Shown one piece after another: positions 1 to 6,811 of a DNA stretch of 10,581 nucleotides. A program made the translations under genes and the position numbers. The notes beneath the pieces were generated by a model, which was given only the letters and a program-made list of their open reading frames with translations, was not told where the DNA came from and made no database searches. How positions within the stretch are numbered: the first letter of the stretch is position 1; each line of letters opens with the position of its first letter. Source of the stretch: Thiobacillus sp. (GTDB taxonomy: Bacteria; Pseudomonadota; Gammaproteobacteria; Burkholderiales; Thiobacillaceae); the NCBI GenBank assembly GCA_020216925.1, contig JAIWOL010000102.1, forward strand, positions 1 to 10,581. The letters run 5' to 3'.

Positions 1-1
1 C

Positions 2-796
2 GGCACCCTGGGCGGCGCGGTGGCCGCCGGGCTTTCCGGCCCGCGCCGCGCCACCGCCGGAGCCGTGCGCGATTTTGTGCTGGGCGTGGAACTCATCGAC
101 GGCTGCGGGCAGCTGTTGCGCTTTGGCGGCCGCGTGATCAAGAACGTCGCCGGCTACGACCTGTCGCGGCTGATGGCAGGCGCACTCGGCACGCTCGGCC
201 TCCTCACCGAGGTGGCGCTCAAGGTGCTGCCGCGGCCAGCGGAAGAACGCAGCCTGCAATTCGAATGCGACGCGACCGCCGCGATCCGCCGCATGAACGA
301 ATGGGCGGGTCAGCCGCTGCCGCTTTCCGCAACGAGTTGGCACGCGGGGCTGCTCTGCGTGCGCCTGTCGGGCGCGCATTCCGCCGTCGATGCCGCGCAC
401 GCCCGGCTGGGCGGCGAGGTGCTCGCGCATGCCGAAGAATTCTGGACGCGTCTGCGCGACCACCGCGCGGCGTTCTTTGAAACACGGCACACGCCCCTGT
501 GGCGGGTTTCGCTGCCCGCCACGGCCCCGGCATTTTCCGCCTGCCTGCCCGAGCTCGAAGTCAAGGAATGGATCGAGTGGGGCGGCAGCCTGCGCTGGGT
601 GGCCTGCAACGCCCTGGCCGAGCGCATCCGCAATGCGGCGCGCCAGCTCGGCGGCCACGCCACGCGTTTCTCGCCGGGCGAGGGAGTAGCCTTTTCGCCG
701 CTTGCCCCGGCGCTCGCCGCGCTGCACCGCGAGCTCAAGCAGCGCTTCGACCCGCGCGGCATTCTCAACCGCGGCCGGCTTTATCCCGAGTTCTGA
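2..796 (+). CDS. glcE: Glycolate oxidase FAD-binding subunit GlcE (5'-truncated by window edge)
   Basis: GlcE is an FAD-binding subunit of the membrane-associated GlcDEF complex, which oxidises glycolate to glyoxylate and passes electrons on towards quinone. The reading frame is open from base 2. A GTG at base 20 lies inside the conserved GTLGGAVAAGLSGPRR segment, so it is not the real start. About 264 residues are visible; roughly 90 N-terminal residues of a protein of about 350 aa are off-window. Diagnostic features are the FAD-domain segment GRVIKNVAGYDLSRL about 45 residues in, a glycine-rich LGTLGLLTEVALKVLP stretch, and the family C-terminus FDPRGILNRGRLYPEF. The stop (794-796) is followed by only two bases before glcF, so the two are almost certainly one transcript and probably translationally coupled. 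The identification is by recognised motifs plus the glcF neighbour. The promoter lies outside the window. Confidence 0.93.
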   Translation, partial: GTLGGAVAAGLSGPRRATAGAVRDFVLGVELIDGCGQLLRFGGRVIKNVAGYDLSRLMAGALGTLGLLTEVALKVLPRPAEERSLQFECDATAAIRRMNEWAGQPLPLSATSWHAGLLCVRLSGAHSAVDAAHARLGGEVLAHAEEFWTRLRDHRAAFFETRHTPLWRVSLPATAPAFSACLPELEVKEWIEWGGSLRWVACNALAERIRNAARQLGGHATRFSPGEGVAFSPLAPALAALHRELKQRFDPRGILNRGRLYPEF

Positions 797-798
797 CC

Positions 799-2031
799 AT
801 GCAGACCACCCTCGCACCCCAGTATCAGGGCACGCCCGAAGGCGAGGTCGCCGAAAGCGTGCTGCGTGCCTGCGTGCATTGCGGTTTTTGTCTGGCCACC
901 TGCCCCACCTATCAGGTGCTCGGCAACGAGCTCGATTCGCCGCGCGGGCGCATCTATCTCATGAAGCAGGTATTCGAAGGCGCGAAACCGACGGAAAAAA
1001 CGCAGCTGCACCTCGACCGCTGTCTTACCTGCCGCGCCTGCGAAACGACCTGTCCCTCGGGCGTGCAGTACGGCAAGCTGCTCGACGTGGGGCGCGCCTT
1101 GGTCGAACACGCCGTGGGACGCGGCGCGGCCGATGCGCTCAAGCGCAATGCCTTGAAGCGTGGCCTGACGAATCCGGCGCTGTTCAATGTCGCGCTCAAA
1201 CTCGGACAGACCTCGCGCCGCCTCCTGCCCGCTTTCCTGCAGCGCAGAATCCCTGCCGCCGGGCGCGCCGGCGTCTGGCCCGCGCCGCGCCATCGCCGAA
1301 AAATGCTGGTGCTCGAAGGCTGCGTCCAGCCCGGCCTCAAGCCCAACATCAACGCCGCTGCCGCGCGCGTGCTCGACCGGCTCGGCATCTCGCTCATCGC
1401 CGTACCCGGGGCCGGGTGTTGCGGCGCGCTGGCGCATCATCTCAACGACCACGAAGAGAGCCTCGCCGCCATGCGCCGCAATATCGACGCCTGGCTGCCG
1501 CAGCTGGACGCCGGCGTCGAAACCATCGTGATGACCGCCTCCGGCTGTGGCGCAACGGTGAAGGACTACGGCTGGCAGCTGCGCCACGACCCGGTCTACG
1601 CCGAGAAAGCCGCGCGCATCGCCGCCGCCGCAAAGGATATTTCCGAGGTGCTGCTCGCCGAGCGCGGGGCCTTGCTGTCGCAGGCCGCGCCCGGCGCAGC
1701 GCGCACCCGGAAAGTCGCCTGGCATCCGCCCTGCACACTGCAGCATGGACAAAAGCTCGGCGCCGGCGTGGCGTCGCTGCTCGCCGACTGCGGCTTCGAA
1801 CTCACTGCCGTCGCCGATGAACATCTGTGCTGCGGGTCCGCCGGCACCTATTCGATCCTGCAACCGGACATCGCCAGCGAACTGAAAACCCGTAAACTCG
1901 CCAGCCTGCACGCGGGCCAGCCCGAGGTGATCGTCACCGCCAACATCGGCTGCCTCGTGCATCTGGAATCAAACAGTCATGTGCCCGTGCGACACTGGGT
2001 GGAACTTCTCGACGCGGCCACGGCCGGATAA
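799..2031 (+). CDS. glcF: Glycolate oxidase iron-sulfur subunit GlcF
   Basis: GlcF is the Fe-S electron-transfer subunit of glycolate oxidase. The protein has 410 residues, the usual family length. It carries two ferredoxin-type motifs: C25-x2-C28-x2-C31-x3-C35-P and C75-x2-C78-x2-C81-x3-C85-P, predicted to bind two [4Fe-4S] clusters. Two cysteine-rich CCG domains follow, with key residues C175, C207-C208 and C250 in the first, and C312, C344-C345 and C385 in the second. CCG domains are typical of heterodisulfide-reductase-like and glycolate/lactate oxidase subunits. The ATG at 799 starts a protein beginning MQTTLAPQYQ and sits 2 nt after the glcE stop. The frame is open upstream from 499, but that would overlap glcE by about 300 bp, so it was rejected. 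No strong Shine-Dalgarno sequence is visible, which suggests coupling to glcE translation. The persulfide dioxygenase gene begins 15 nt downstream. Confidence 0.95.
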   Translation: MQTTLAPQYQGTPEGEVAESVLRACVHCGFCLATCPTYQVLGNELDSPRGRIYLMKQVFEGAKPTEKTQLHLDRCLTCRACETTCPSGVQYGKLLDVGRALVEHAVGRGAADALKRNALKRGLTNPALFNVALKLGQTSRRLLPAFLQRRIPAAGRAGVWPAPRHRRKMLVLEGCVQPGLKPNINAAAARVLDRLGISLIAVPGAGCCGALAHHLNDHEESLAAMRRNIDAWLPQLDAGVETIVMTASGCGATVKDYGWQLRHDPVYAEKAARIAAAAKDISEVLLAERGALLSQAAPGAARTRKVAWHPPCTLQHGQKLGAGVASLLADCGFELTAVADEHLCCGSAGTYSILQPDIASELKTRKLASLHAGQPEVIVTANIGCLVHLESNSHVPVRHWVELLDAATAG

Positions 2032-2034
2032 ACC

Positions 2035-2041
2035 AAAGGGG
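2035..2041 (+). promoter_or_regulatory. Ribosome binding site of the persulfide dioxygenase gene
   Basis: AAAGGGG lies 5 nt before the ATG at 2047, inside the 15-nt gap after the glcF stop. It supports that ATG and independent ribosome loading on the third gene, unlike glcF, which has no clear site of its own. Confidence 0.6.
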
Positions 2042-2046
2042 CGCAT

Positions 2047-2796
2047 ATGATCTTCAAACAACTTTTTGAACCCGTTTCCAGCACTTATACCTACCTCATC
2101 GGCTGCGAGGAAACCGGCCAGGCGCTGCTGATCGACCCGGTGCTGCCAACCTGGGAACGCGATCTGGCGGAGCTGAACCGCCTCGGCCTGAAACTCTTTT
2201 GCACGCTGGAAACGCACATCCACGCCGACCACATCACGTCCGCGCTGAAACTCAAGGAGGTGGCCGGAAGCAAGATCGGCGGGCCCGCGCTGGACCGGCT
2301 GCCGTGCACCGAAATCGGCATCGTCGACGGCGTGCCGTTCAGGATGGGCTCGATCGAACTGCTGCCGCTGCACACGCCGGGCCATACCGACAACCATTTC
2401 GCCTACGCCCACGACAACCGGCTCTACACGGGCGACGCCCTGTTGATCGATGCCTGCGGCCGCACCGATTTCCAGAGCGGCGACCCGGCCGCGCTCTACC
2501 ACTCGGTGCGCGACAAGCTGTTTGCCTACGACGACGACACGCTGGTATACCCCGGCCACGATTACGAAAAGCGCCGCATCACCACGGTCGGCCAGGAACG
2601 GGCGCGCAATCCGCGCCTGCACGACGGCATCAGCAAGGCCGAATTCATCGAGATCATGAACGGACTTCAGCTTGCCTATCCCAAGTTCATCGATTACGCG
2701 GTGCCGGGCAACCGCGGCTGCGGCATTTGTCCCGGCGGCGTGCCGGAGCACCTGCAACAGTACTGCGAGCAGATCGGCCAGACGCGCCAGGGCTGA
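2047..2796 (+). CDS. Persulfide (sulfur) dioxygenase, ETHE1-type metallo-beta-lactamase fold
   Basis: Predicted non-haem iron dioxygenase that oxidises glutathione persulfide to sulfite, a step in cytoplasmic sulfide and persulfide disposal. The 249-residue protein has the metallo-beta-lactamase motif H57-x-H59-x-D61-H62, then H109-TPGH113-T, GD130 and PGH171-DY. By comparison with human ETHE1 the mononuclear iron ligands should be H57, H113 and D130. The segment CGRTDFQ (137-143) and the C-terminal YPKFIDYAVPGNRGC block are hallmarks that separate ETHE1-type persulfide dioxygenases from glyoxalase II, which shares the first motif. Two close cysteines, C225 and C228, lie near the C-terminus. 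The ATG at 2047 has a purine-rich ribosome site (AAAGGGG, 2035-2041) at good spacing. It lies 15 nt after glcF on the same strand, so it is probably the last gene of the glycolate oxidase operon. The specific substrate is inferred from family knowledge. The alternative is a related MBL hydrolase. Confidence 0.85.
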   Translation: MIFKQLFEPVSSTYTYLIGCEETGQALLIDPVLPTWERDLAELNRLGLKLFCTLETHIHADHITSALKLKEVAGSKIGGPALDRLPCTEIGIVDGVPFRMGSIELLPLHTPGHTDNHFAYAHDNRLYTGDALLIDACGRTDFQSGDPAALYHSVRDKLFAYDDDTLVYPGHDYEKRRITTVGQERARNPRLHDGISKAEFIEIMNGLQLAYPKFIDYAVPGNRGCGICPGGVPEHLQQYCEQIGQTRQG

Positions 2797-2807
2797 GGCG
2801 GCGCGTT

Positions 2808-3377
2808 TCAGTCGCGCGCGCCGGCCGGCAGCGTGTTGAGATTGACGAAGCCGGCAGCGGCAAACCGCACTACCGCCGGCGCGTGGCGCGCCTGCCAGCG
2901 ATGCACGGCGCGCTCCCCGCTCGCCAGGCAAGCCTCCAGATCATCCGCCAGACGCGTCTGCACCACAAAGCACGTGTGATGCGTGCGCACGTCGTCGGCG
3001 GCCACCGCAAGCGGCCGGGCGGCCGCTTGCGCGCCTTCGAGCAGGCGCGCCCCCAAGTCGGCCGGCAGATGCGGCGTATCGCAGGGCACAACCAGCAGCC
3101 ACGGTGCCGCAACGGCGCGCATGGCCGCCAGCACGCCGGCGAGCGGACCGGGAAAATCCGGCAAGGTGTCGGGCAACACGCGGTGGCCGGTGGCGGCGTA
3201 GCGGTCGAGGCTCCGGTTGGCGCTGATGACCTGTTCGCCCACCTGCGGCGCCACCGCTTGCAGCACCCATTCGATCAGGGGCCGGCCACGGTAGGCCACC
3301 CAGCCCTTGTCGACGCCGCCCATGCGACTGCCGCGGCCGCCGGCCAGCACCACGGCGGCAAGGTCAGCGGCGGGCAT
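2808..3377 (-). CDS. mobA: Molybdenum cofactor guanylyltransferase MobA
   Basis: MobA transfers GMP from GTP to molybdopterin-bound molybdenum, forming the guanine-dinucleotide cofactor used by DMSO-reductase-family enzymes such as nitrate reductases and formate dehydrogenases; it acts in the cytoplasm. The 189-residue protein has the nucleotidyltransferase signature LAGGRGSRMGG (11-21) with the following K24. It also has LPDTLPDFPGPLAG (68-81), the metal-binding PCD (98-100) followed by TPHLP, and FVNLNT (177-182) near the C-terminus. The usual C-terminal NTP is NTLP here, a minor deviation. Its ATG lies inside the 3' end of the upstream membrane-protein gene (14-bp overlap), which implies translational coupling. 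The 3' end converges on the persulfide dioxygenase gene with an 11-nt gap. No molybdoenzyme is visible in the window, so the cofactor's client is unknown here. Confidence 0.92.
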   Translation of the reverse strand: MPAADLAAVVLAGGRGSRMGGVDKGWVAYRGRPLIEWVLQAVAPQVGEQVISANRSLDRYAATGHRVLPDTLPDFPGPLAGVLAAMRAVAAPWLLVVPCDTPHLPADLGARLLEGAQAAARPLAVAADDVRTHHTCFVVQTRLADDLEACLASGERAVHRWQARHAPAVVRFAAAGFVNLNTLPAGARD

Positions 3378-4905
3378 ACAGCATGAAATGATCGTCGCGA
3401 TGGTTCGGCCGCACGATTTCGGCGCGCGGCACCCAGTCGGCCGTCACCGGCGGCAGATCGCCCTTCTGCCGAATCTGCACCAAGAGCCAGGCACAGCCGC
3501 TGTCGACCGGGCGAAAATCACGGCCACTGTGATAGGCCATCAGGCCGCCCGCCACGGTGCGCACGCCATAGGTTTCGACGCAGGCGCCGGCGGGCACCTG
3601 CCGCGCCAGCTCGGCGGCAAGACCGGCATAGCCCAGGCGCCGGTCGAGCGGGCCCTGGAACAGCGCGAACAGCAGCGTCCAGATGAAAGTCACGCCCGCA
3701 GTCCACACCAGCATCGGCCGCAAGGGCGAGCGTTTGACGCGAACCAGAAAAACCATCCACATCGCGGTCACGGCCGCGCCCAGCCCCAGCGCCAGGGGAC
3801 GCAGGCTGCCCACATCGGCCATGCCGAGCCGGCCGAGCCGCGCCGCCAGCCGCGCCGGCGTGCCCAGATCGTGCGCCGACCAGTAAACCCAGATCACCAG
3901 CGCCAGAAAGCCGAAAAGCATCACGGCAAACCACAGCAAGGCGTTGGCCGCGCCGCGCCGCAGGGCCATCAGCCCCGCCCCGCCCAGAAGGGCGAGCGGC
4001 AGCAGCAGGACGAGGCCCTGGTCTTCGCCGGGATCGGCCGAAAAGCTGTACAGCGCGAGCAACAGCAACAGGGCGGCCAGCGGCATCAGGCGCGCGGGTT
4101 CACGCCAGCGACGGCGGTCCCGATACAGCGCCCACAGGGCGAGGGGCCAGGCCGGCCACGCGAACCATCCCAGTATTCCGGGAAAGTAGGCATTTACAGA
4201 CAAATGCCAGCGCGCAGTGTCGAGCGCCATTGCCAGCGACCCGCCCTGCGCATTCACCCAGGCCAGCCACAGCGCGCTCAGGCCCGTTGCGCCCGCAACC
4301 CCCGACCAGGCCGCCCGGCGTACGCCCGGCACGCGCCAGGCGGGTGACAGCAGCGGCAGGATCAGCACCAGGCTCGCCAGTACGGCCGCTTCTGCCGCGC
4401 CGCCGGCCAGCACCAGCAGAAAGCCGCCGCCGCCGATCGCCCATGCGCCGCGCGGGTGCTGCGGCACGCGCGCAAGGCCGTAGAGCATGAACGCGGCCGC
4501 CGCAAACTGCGCGGTATTGGGATTGATCTCGTGACCGCGCACCAGCAGGCCGGCGCAGCCGAGCAGGGTCAGGGCCGCAGGCCAGACGGCTTCCTCACCT
4601 GCCTGCGCCCGCGCGGCGCCAGCGGTGAACCACAACGCCAGCGCGACAAACACCCCCGAGGCGAGCCGCACCCCGTCGTGCAGGGCGAGCACGGGCGAGG
4701 TGAGCCAGGCGGTTGCAGCAGCGGTCCAGTGATAGAGCACAGGCACAGCCAGCGGCTCGCCCGCGCCCGCCCGCAGCCAGTCCAGAAACGCCGCTCCATC
4801 GCCGCCGCGCCAGGGCGCATGGCCCACCAGTCCGACCAGCAACCAAACCGCGCACAGCGTAAGCAAACCAAAACGGGCAGCGGGGAGCGCGGGTTTACTG
4901 AACAA
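3364..4905 (-). CDS. Polytopic membrane protein, putative PMT/ArnT-like glycosyltransferase
   Basis: This 513-residue inner-membrane protein has about 11-13 hydrophobic segments by eye, including 12-29, 77-97, 106-122, 155-186, 199-217, 244-261, 273-290, 297-315, 321-343, 370-389 and 397-417. A soluble tail of about 95 residues follows, probably periplasmic. The layout matches GT39/PMT_2-like (ArnT-like) lipid-linked sugar transferases: an early loop APWRGGD (30-36) after the first helix, where such enzymes keep acidic catalytic residues, and a C-terminal domain with YGVRTVAGGLMAYHSGRDF (446-464). The expected D-E pair is D-G here (D36-G37), so activity and substrate are uncertain. The first available start is a TTG at 4905, which overlaps the protease gene by 11 bp. 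A TTG at codon 14 is an alternative, and neither has a strong ribosome site. The 3' end overlaps mobA. Function is inferred from topology only. Confidence 0.6.
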   Translation of the reverse strand: MFSKPALPAARFGLLTLCAVWLLVGLVGHAPWRGGDGAAFLDWLRAGAGEPLAVPVLYHWTAAATAWLTSPVLALHDGVRLASGVFVALALWFTAGAARAQAGEEAVWPAALTLLGCAGLLVRGHEINPNTAQFAAAAFMLYGLARVPQHPRGAWAIGGGGFLLVLAGGAAEAAVLASLVLILPLLSPAWRVPGVRRAAWSGVAGATGLSALWLAWVNAQGGSLAMALDTARWHLSVNAYFPGILGWFAWPAWPLALWALYRDRRRWREPARLMPLAALLLLLALYSFSADPGEDQGLVLLLPLALLGGAGLMALRRGAANALLWFAVMLFGFLALVIWVYWSAHDLGTPARLAARLGRLGMADVGSLRPLALGLGAAVTAMWMVFLVRVKRSPLRPMLVWTAGVTFIWTLLFALFQGPLDRRLGYAGLAAELARQVPAGACVETYGVRTVAGGLMAYHSGRDFRPVDSGCAWLLVQIRQKGDLPPVTADWVPRAEIVRPNHRDDHFMLYARR

Positions 4906-6346
4906 TTTTCAGCCGCTGGCCGGGACGTGGCTCGCCCGACGGATAGAGAGCGTTCATCAGGCGCAACTGGCTTTCGGCGGTTTCGCCCAGGGGCGACTGC
5001 CGGGCGAGCGCCGCCATCGTCGTGCCGGGCTGGGCAACCACCGTGCGCAGGTAATACGGTCTGGCCGCCAGCCGCTCGGCCGGCGTCAGCGCATGGAAGC
5101 TGTTGATGGCGCCGCGCAAGGCGGCGCGCTCGCGGTCGTAGCTGGCTTTGTCCTTGGTCATGCCGGCAATGAGATATTGCCCGCCACCGAACACCACCGC
5201 CGTCACGATCACCGGCCGGCCCTGCTGCGTACCTGCAGCAAAGGCGGCCGGATGACCGGAGAGCTGGCCGCTGTCGTACCGCGCACCCGGGTCGAGCTTG
5301 AGGCCTTTTTGCAGCGTATCCAGCGGTTTGTCGTTCTTTGGCCCCGCCATCAGTTCGAGCAGGGCATCGCCAGCAGGGTTGACGGCCATCACCCGGTCAG
5401 GCCGGTTCTGCACCCGCCAGCCTTGCGGAAACTGTATCGCCAGGCCGAGTTTTTCATGCAGCAGGGCATTGTTGCGGATCACCCCTTGCTCGGGGCTGTC
5501 GCCAAACACCACGCCGTCCAGCTTTTGCAGATAGTCCTCGACACCTTCGCGCGGCTTGGGCACTGCCAGCCTGTCCGCCTCGCTCACCACCTGAAGCAGA
5601 CGCGCGTCATTGCTGGGATGGGTGTCGAACGTGCCGTGGTAAGTGCGCGGCTGACGGCCGTCCCGCCTGGCCTGCTCGGCGGCAAACAGCTCCTGGTTCT
5701 TCAACACGCCGACGACCCTGACCATGGCCTGCGGGTCGTAGCCCGAACGCGCGAGATACTGCGCCCCAAGGCGATCGGATTCGAGCTCGTGTTCGCGGCC
5801 GTAGCCGGCCGTCCAGGCCTGCGCCAGTGTTTGCAGCAACGAAGCGCCCGCCTGATTGTTCAGGCCCGGCACCAGAATGGAGCCGAGGATCGCCCCTACG
5901 CCGGCCGCCGTCGCCGCGCTCTGCTGGCGCACCCCGTGCCGTGCCGTGACATGGCCGATTTCATGCCCGATCACGCCCGCGAGCTCGGCCTCGGAATTGA
6001 GATAGGCCATGATCCCGCGCGTGATGTAAATGTAGCCGCCGGGCAGCGCAAAGGCGTTCACGTCCGGGCTGTCGACCACCGTGAAATGCCATTTCAGATT
6101 CGGCCGGTGGCTGTGTCTGGCCAGATTCTGGCCGATTGCGTCAACGTAGGCCTGGAGCGCGGGATGGTCCAACGCGGGGTATTCCTTCAGGACATCCTTG
6201 TGCGCCGCCTCGCCCATCTGGATTTCCTGCTGCTCGGACATGAGCACGAAATTCTTGTCGCCCGTAACCGGGTTCTGCGCACAGTGGGTGAGCCCGAGCA
6301 CGCTGAACACAGCAAGCGCGAGGCGCTTATACGTAGCAGAAGACAC
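4895..6346 (-). CDS. M48-family zinc metalloprotease with C-terminal LysM-like region
   Basis: Predicted periplasmic or membrane-anchored peptidase of the BepA/LoiP-like M48 group, which act in outer-membrane protein quality control. The 483-residue protein begins with a signal-like stretch ending LGLTHC22, then AQNPVTGDKNFVLMS, a typical opening of the family. H128-E-I-G-H132 is the HExxH zinc and catalytic motif. E187 in E187-LESD is the expected third zinc ligand. The substrate-edge segment NAFALPGGYIYITRG (97-111) is well conserved. A region of about 60 residues at the C-terminus (PGTTMAALARQ ... RPGQRLKIVQ) resembles a LysM peptidoglycan-binding fold. The lipobox is atypical, with His at -1, so lipidation is doubtful. 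The start is GTG at 6346, chosen because AGGAA lies 9 nt upstream. It is the first gene of an overlapping trio and sits beyond the rpmE terminator, so it should have its own promoter. I see only an AT-rich TATATCAT element near 6377-6384, with no good -35. Confidence 0.88.
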   Translation of the reverse strand: MSSATYKRLALAVFSVLGLTHCAQNPVTGDKNFVLMSEQQEIQMGEAAHKDVLKEYPALDHPALQAYVDAIGQNLARHSHRPNLKWHFTVVDSPDVNAFALPGGYIYITRGIMAYLNSEAELAGVIGHEIGHVTARHGVRQQSAATAAGVGAILGSILVPGLNNQAGASLLQTLAQAWTAGYGREHELESDRLGAQYLARSGYDPQAMVRVVGVLKNQELFAAEQARRDGRQPRTYHGTFDTHPSNDARLLQVVSEADRLAVPKPREGVEDYLQKLDGVVFGDSPEQGVIRNNALLHEKLGLAIQFPQGWRVQNRPDRVMAVNPAGDALLELMAGPKNDKPLDTLQKGLKLDPGARYDSGQLSGHPAAFAAGTQQGRPVIVTAVVFGGGQYLIAGMTKDKASYDRERAALRGAINSFHALTPAERLAARPYYLRTVVAQPGTTMAALARQSPLGETAESQLRLMNALYPSGEPRPGQRLKIVQ

Positions 6347-6355
6347 GTAACCAGG

Positions 6356-6360
6356 TTCCT
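6356..6360 (-). promoter_or_regulatory. Ribosome binding site deciding the GTG start of the M48 protease
   Basis: AGGAA on the minus strand, 9 nt before GTG at 6346. No in-frame ATG is available near the signal peptide, so this site fixes the non-ATG start. Confidence 0.55.
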
Positions 6361-6421
6361 GAAAATGGACAGCCGAATGATATACCGTCGCGCGATGCGG
6401 CGCGGATGCGCGCGGTCCATG

Positions 6422-6444
6422 AAAAAAGCGGCCGTAGCCGCTTT
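6422..6444 (-). terminator. Intrinsic terminator after rpmE, UACG tetraloop
   Basis: On the minus strand the stem AAAGCGGC pairs perfectly with GCCGCTTT (8 bp, 6425-6444) around a four-base loop TACG. As RNA this is C(UACG)G, a member of the very stable UNCG tetraloop class. A run of six T follows and overlaps the end of the stem. The structure starts 24 nt after the rpmE stop and ends about 75 nt before the protease start, so it should separate the two units. On the plus strand the downstream sequence is CTTTGTTTC, a poor U-tract, so function looks one-directional. Confidence 0.88.
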
Positions 6445-6467
6445 GTTTCGCGCCTGCCGGGGCAAGA

Positions 6468-6674
6468 TCACTTCATGCCGTAGCGCTGGCGGAATTTCTC
6501 GACGCGACCCGCGGTATCCACGATCTTCTGCTTGCCGGTATAGAACGGATGGCAGGCAGCGCAGACTTCCACGTGCAGGGTGTCCTTGCCCAGCGTGGAA
6601 CGGGTCGTGAATTGGTTCCCGCAGGAGCAGGTAACGGCGACTTCTTTGTAGTTCGGATGAATGCCGGCTTTCAT
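6468..6674 (-). CDS. rpmE: 50S ribosomal protein bL31 (zinc-binding C+ form)
   Basis: Large-subunit protein bL31, which helps bridge the two ribosomal subunits. The 68-residue product starts MKAGIHPNY and has the four cysteines of the zinc-binding C+ type: C16-x-C18 and C38-x2-C41. The conserved [20 protein letters not shown] block follows. The ATG at 6674 is supported by AAGGA (6681-6685, minus strand) 6 nt upstream. The gene has its own sigma70-like promoter and an intrinsic terminator, so it can form a single-gene transcript as well as follow rho. Zinc-type L31 is known in several bacteria to act as a zinc reserve that is replaced by a cysteine-free paralogue under zinc limitation. No such paralogue or Zur site was seen here. 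Confidence 0.97.
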   Translation of the reverse strand: MKAGIHPNYKEVAVTCSCGNQFTTRSTLGKDTLHVEVCAACHPFYTGKQKIVDTAGRVEKFRQRYGMK

Positions 6675-6709
6675 GGCAATTCCTTAGGGTTGGATGCGGA
6701 AAACGCGAA

Positions 6710-6738
6710 AGTATAGCCATTTCTCCCGCGTCGATCAA
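6710..6738 (-). promoter_or_regulatory. Sigma70-like promoter for rpmE
   Basis: On the minus strand, TTGATC (6733-6738) and TATACT (6710-6715) are separated by exactly 17 bp. They match consensus at 4/6 and 5/6 positions. Transcription would begin near 6703, leaving a 5' leader of about 30 nt before the ATG at 6674, with the ribosome site AAGGA inside it. This is the best promoter match I can see in the window. Confidence 0.75.
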
Positions 6739-6749
6739 CGTCTTTTTGC

Positions 6750-6789
6750 CGGGGGAAGGAAGGCGGAGCCTCGGCGCGGGCTTCCCCCG
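6750..6789 (-). repeat. 9-bp inverted repeat in the rho 3' region, no U-tract
   Basis: CGGGGGAAG (6750-6758) and CTTCCCCCG (6781-6789) form a perfect 9-bp stem around a 22-nt GC-rich loop. It begins 22 nt after the rho stop. On the transcribed strand the hairpin is followed by GCAAAAAGA rather than a T-run, so it does not look like an intrinsic terminator. It may protect the rho mRNA 3' end or simply reflect GC richness. The rpmE -35 element begins 11 nt further on. Confidence 0.35.
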
Positions 6790-6811
6790 CTGGGCGGCAG
6801 CGCAAACCGCG

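Noticed and set aside
781..1962. 393-aa open frame antisense to glcF
   Set aside because: Shadow of a GC-rich gene; low-complexity Arg/Gly/Ala-rich product with no family motif. The opposite strand is a full-length GlcF.
2047..2796. Glyoxalase II (hydroxyacylglutathione hydrolase)
   Set aside because: It shares the HxHxDH motif, but CGRTDFQ and the YPKFIDYAVP C-terminal block point to ETHE1-type persulfide dioxygenase.
1969..2931. 320-aa antisense frame over the persulfide dioxygenase and mobA end
   Set aside because: It spans the 3' ends of two confident convergent genes and has no recognisable domain; codon-bias shadow.
2199..3386. 395-aa plus-strand frame across the dioxygenase and mobA
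   Set aside because: Out of frame with a confident gene for half its length and antisense to mobA for the rest; composition is typical of a shadow.
5093..6610. 505-aa plus-strand frame opposite the M48 protease and into rpmE
   Set aside because: Antisense to HExxH protease coding sequence, and crosses a terminator and rpmE; no motif.
6750..6789. Intrinsic terminator for rho
   Set aside because: A good 9-bp stem, but followed by an A-rich rather than a T-rich run on the transcribed strand.
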